Source: Zhengitettix transpicula (lineage: Eukaryota; Arthropoda; Insecta; Orthoptera; Tetrigidae). Taken from it: 64,000 nucleotides of DNA. Location of the stretch: contig CM073595.1 in NCBI GenBank assembly GCA_037074705.1, positions 27,371,501-27,435,500 on the forward strand, in the 5' to 3' direction. The notes under the pieces were generated by a model. It was not told the DNA's origin and ran no database searches. It saw only the letters and a list, made by a program, of their open reading frames with translations. This document shows, one piece after another, positions 61,620 through 64,000 of the stretch (the first letter of the stretch is position 1; every line of letters begins with the position of its first letter). The translations under genes and the position numbers were made by a program.

Positions 61620-62060
61620 AGGTTTCAAAATTCATTCTCAAGAATCTACGAAGTAAGGTTTTGAAATCCTTATGGAGGATTAATGAGTCCACATTCGTCG
61701 GCGGTGGTTCGAGACATCCTGCATTCGAGTGAACTCTCGAGGCTATAGAATGACAATGTTATAATTGAGGAGGATGCTCATTCGGGAGCGCCTGTGCGTC
61801 TGTACGGTGGCTGTTTATCACACATGCCGTCATCTAAACGTGTTGAAGAGTCGGTAACAGCTGCTGAGACGCGGTTCCCACGGTCACATGAGGCGCAACA
61901 CATGCTGCTGCCAGACATGTGTGCCAGAATCTTCCTCCCGCAGGTAACTCACAATCCCCCACAGCTCCGTCATACTCACGATGCGAGTACACGCGGGATG
62001 TACTGCGCGAACCCTCCCCCCCCCCTCCCCAAATACTGAAACGTAAAGCGTAGGGACTGT
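61620..62060. other. GC-rich block, possible exon
   Basis: This is the most GC-rich unique block in the right half, open in overlapping frames on both strands (plus 61794-62039; minus 61834-62093). On the plus strand a donor-like CGCAG^GTAACT lies at 61943. No known domain. A C-run lies at ~62015-62030. It could be an exon, a CpG-rich promoter or an old insertion. Confidence 0.3.
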
Positions 62061-62146
62061 AACAATCATCGTAATCCGTGTCAGACAAAGCAAAATAAAT
62101 TCATTAAGTCAAAAAATTGTTTTTTTTTTAACAAAAAACAAATAAA

Positions 62147-62180
62147 CGACGTTTCGTCCGCATTTAGACCATCTTCAGGA
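62147..62180 (-). ncRNA. Hammerhead-like motif with intact core
   Basis: The minus strand reads CTGAAGA, T, GGTC, TAAATGC, GGAC, GAAAC, GTCG. The stem is imperfect (one mismatch or a one-base register shift). Partner of 62931-62964. Confidence 0.5.
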
Positions 62181-62742
62181 TCAATAATTTTGTATATAAA
62201 TAATAAGGAAAATAGAGGCAAGGTTTTGCTGACTTGCTTGTTGTAACCGTAATATTATGATAAGTGTGAGATAATTTTCATCATAAATACGAAAAAAATC
62301 TATAATTATAAAGGAATTTTTTTAAAAAAAATTTAATTAGTCTGCTAATTTTCAATGCGCAACAGGATCGATGGCCACATTCTTCTCTTTACCTCTGGAG
62401 GATTGATTATTTCTGCTACTAGTTCATTATCGTGTCCTTCGATACGTTCGAATAAGAGTTATGAGATTCTCTTCAATTCCTCGGTAATGAATGGTAATTA
62501 ATCAGGTTTCAGTCTCAATATATTTATTTTAATTTCATCAGAAACTTTCGATTTTGTTGATAATCATTTATTAAATTATTATTCATCTGTTTAATCTCAT
62601 TAATCACATTTTAATATATATATATATAACTTGTCAACATTAAAACTTCTTAATAATTAAAGGTTCTATTTTTATGTCTGTTTATATTAAATAAATAATG
62701 CAGTTTTCTGACCAATAATAGACAATATTTTTTATTGATTTA

Positions 62743-62778
62743 AGACGTTTCGGTACGTGTTTGTACCTTCCTCAGGTC
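62743..62778 (-). ncRNA. Hammerhead-like motif, best stem
   Basis: The minus strand reads CTGAGGA, A, GGTAC, AAACAC, GTACC, GAAAC, GTC. Five perfect pairs with a 6 nt loop and all core positions kept apart from the extra A. Confidence 0.6.
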
Positions 62779-62930
62779 TTCCCTGCGGAGAAATTGTACA
62801 AAATGAATTTGTTGTTATCGAAATTCATCTTCTTTTTTATCATAATATAATAAATATATTTCGGTTACAACAGACAAGTCAGCAAAACCTTGCCTCTATT
62901 TTTTTCATTATTTATATACAAAATTATTGA

Positions 62931-62964
62931 ACCTGAAGATGTTCTGAAAGCGGACGAAACGTCG
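62931..62964 (+). ncRNA. Hammerhead-like motif with intact core
   Basis: Reads CTGAAGA, T, GTTC, TGAAAGC, GGAC, GAAAC, GTCG, with a 4 bp stem. Confidence 0.55.
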
Positions 62965-63016
62965 TTTATTTGGTTTTTTGTTAAAAAACATAATTATTTG
63001 ATTTTATTGATTTAAG

Positions 63017-63052
63017 ACAACGTTTCGGTACGTGTTTGTATCTTTCTCAGGT
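63017..63052 (-). ncRNA. Hammerhead-like motif, degenerate
   Basis: The minus strand reads CTGAGAA, A, GATAC, AAACAC, GTACC, GAAAC, GTTG. The core G8 is A and one stem pair is lost. Confidence 0.4.
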
Positions 63053-63151
63053 GTTCCCTGCGGATAAATTGAACAAAATAAATTTGTTTTGATCGAAACT
63101 CAGCTTTTTGATAACAACAAATTTATTTTGTTCAGTTTCTCAGCAGGAAAG

Positions 63152-63187
63152 ACCTGAGGAAGGTACAAGAACGTGCCGAAACGTTGT
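63152..63187 (+). ncRNA. Hammerhead-like motif with intact core
   Basis: Reads CTGAGGA, A, GGTAC, AAGAAC, GTGCC, GAAAC, GTTG. The five-pair stem has a G-U that keeps pairing relative to the 62743 copy, a compensatory-type change. Confidence 0.6.
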
Positions 63188-63245
63188 CCTAAATCAACAA
63201 AAATATTGTGTGTTATTGGTCAGAAAACTGCATTATTTAATATGT

Positions 63246-64000
63246 CCAAATGACCAATTATTTTATAAAATGAAAATTAAAAACCAGTCATATGAAATTT
63301 ATATTTCTTAAAGAATAATATTTTATAAATATAATAATCCAAATTATTTTTAAAATAAAATAAAAAAATGGACACCAGAAATTTTTATCATATTAAAAAA
63401 ATTAGTTTTAATTTATTATAAGAAAATTCAAATTAACAAATTTCTACCGTGCGGTTTGTTTACACGTAGCGACCTAAATAACTGAATTGAATTGTAATTG
63501 TACACCTGAAGAGGTCCCAATCGCGGATGAAACGTTGTTTCTGTTAAATATTATGTTTTTAATATGATAATTTTTTTCTGACTAATAGGCTGCTGTTTTT
63601 AAGATTTATTAAACTTTATAATTTTGTTACCGTGTGGAAGTATTTATTTCGATTGAATTTATACGTATGTGACGAAACATTATTTCAATTCAAAGAAATA
63701 ACGACCACTTCCGATTACTGGGATTTTCAGATTTTCTTCAGTTATAATAATTAGAAGAAATTCTTCATGAAATATAAAAAAATCCGTTATTTATTGTTAT
63801 CTCAATTTATGGTTATTAGAGCATTTTGAACGTGGACCTCGGTCACGGAATTCAGAGGTTTGTAATTGTTAAGACTCGGCCGTCCCGGACAACCAATTTC
63901 GTGTGACAACCAATATTAAATCCGCAGTTAAACAACGGGGCCTTTTTATGACATCGGAGCATCAGACGAAATGTTTGACAAAAGAGGCTCTGTGGCAGTG
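63246..64000. other. Gene-free stretch with one more motif and a GC-balanced end
   Basis: AT-rich to ~63800. 63504-63538 is a hammerhead-like motif (CTGAAGA, G, GTCC, CAATCGC, GGAT, GAAAC, GTT). 63820-64000 is more GC-balanced and unique in the window, with nothing recognised. Confidence 0.5.

Larger units (their letters stand above)
62100..63245. repeat. Nested inverted repeats carrying five hammerhead-like motifs
   Basis: Outer pair: 62110-62252 and 62865-62990 (GGCAAGGTTTTGCTGACTTG and inverse). Inner element 62690-62830 and the hairpin pair 63000-63110/63115-63245 share GGTACGTGTTTGTA... and CAGTTTTCTGACCAATAATA with inverses. Each arm carries one motif. The arrangement suggests Penelope-like termini inserted head-to-head and into one another. 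No PLE coding sequence is present here. Confidence 0.8.

Overview
The window looks like intergenic or satellite-like DNA from a large, AT-rich arthropod genome, most likely an insect. The mobile elements point that way: mariner, Tc1-like, jockey, I-clade, CR1-like, a second LINE family, Penelope-like (PLE) and Ty3/Gypsy remnants, plus many copies of Helitron-like elements (HLEs) built on the plan typical of arthropod HLEs. I found no intact host protein-coding gene, no tRNA or rRNA gene and no CRISPR array. Most short open frames lie in low-complexity or repeat DNA. The species cannot be named from the sequence alone. Layout: 1-663 is a dead mariner. 1848-2387 is a foldback element. 6119-7235 is a truncated jockey LINE interrupted by an HLE. 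7490-8745 is a second HLE type with an expanded internal repeat. 9436-10920 is a 260-330 bp tandem array headed by a long hairpin. From about 11.9 to 35.2 kb the window is one large domain of degenerate 2-3 kb units. Many units end in an HLE-like 3' terminus, and they carry a ~28 bp minisatellite. They are arranged head to tail up to about 32.8 kb, then inverted at 33.9-35.2 kb. Younger insertions sit inside them: a LINE with a 9 bp target-site duplication (22.3 kb), an HLE (23.0 kb), an I-clade LINE (26.5-28.4 kb), a 102 bp element with a 12 bp target-site duplication (29.5 kb), a ~950 bp unknown insertion (29.7-30.7 kb) and a poly(A)-tailed retroposon (31.7 kb). From 35 to 64 kb the sequence is more mixed. 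It holds a Gypsy LTR with leader (39.8-40.4 kb), further HLEs (41.0, 45.6 and 56.1 kb), a PLE GIY-YIG relic (43.6 kb), RT relics (44.7 and 48.7 kb), a LINE with a 13 bp target-site duplication (57.4 kb) and a Tc1-like relic (58.3 kb). It also holds large inverted repeats at 58.8-60.4 and 62.1-63.2 kb, and several higher-GC unique blocks that may be conserved noncoding DNA or unrecognised exons. The most striking recurring signal is a compact motif seen about 25 times on both strands: CTGANGA, one extra base, a 4-5 bp stem with a ~6 nt loop, GAAAC, then GTY. It resembles the small hammerhead ribozyme variants reported with Penelope-like retrotransposons. The best copies flank inverted repeats at 36.9-37.2 and 62.1-63.2 kb. 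The extra base between the core and stem II is constant, so the fold needs testing. No gene network can be described; the story here is transposon nesting and repeat amplification.
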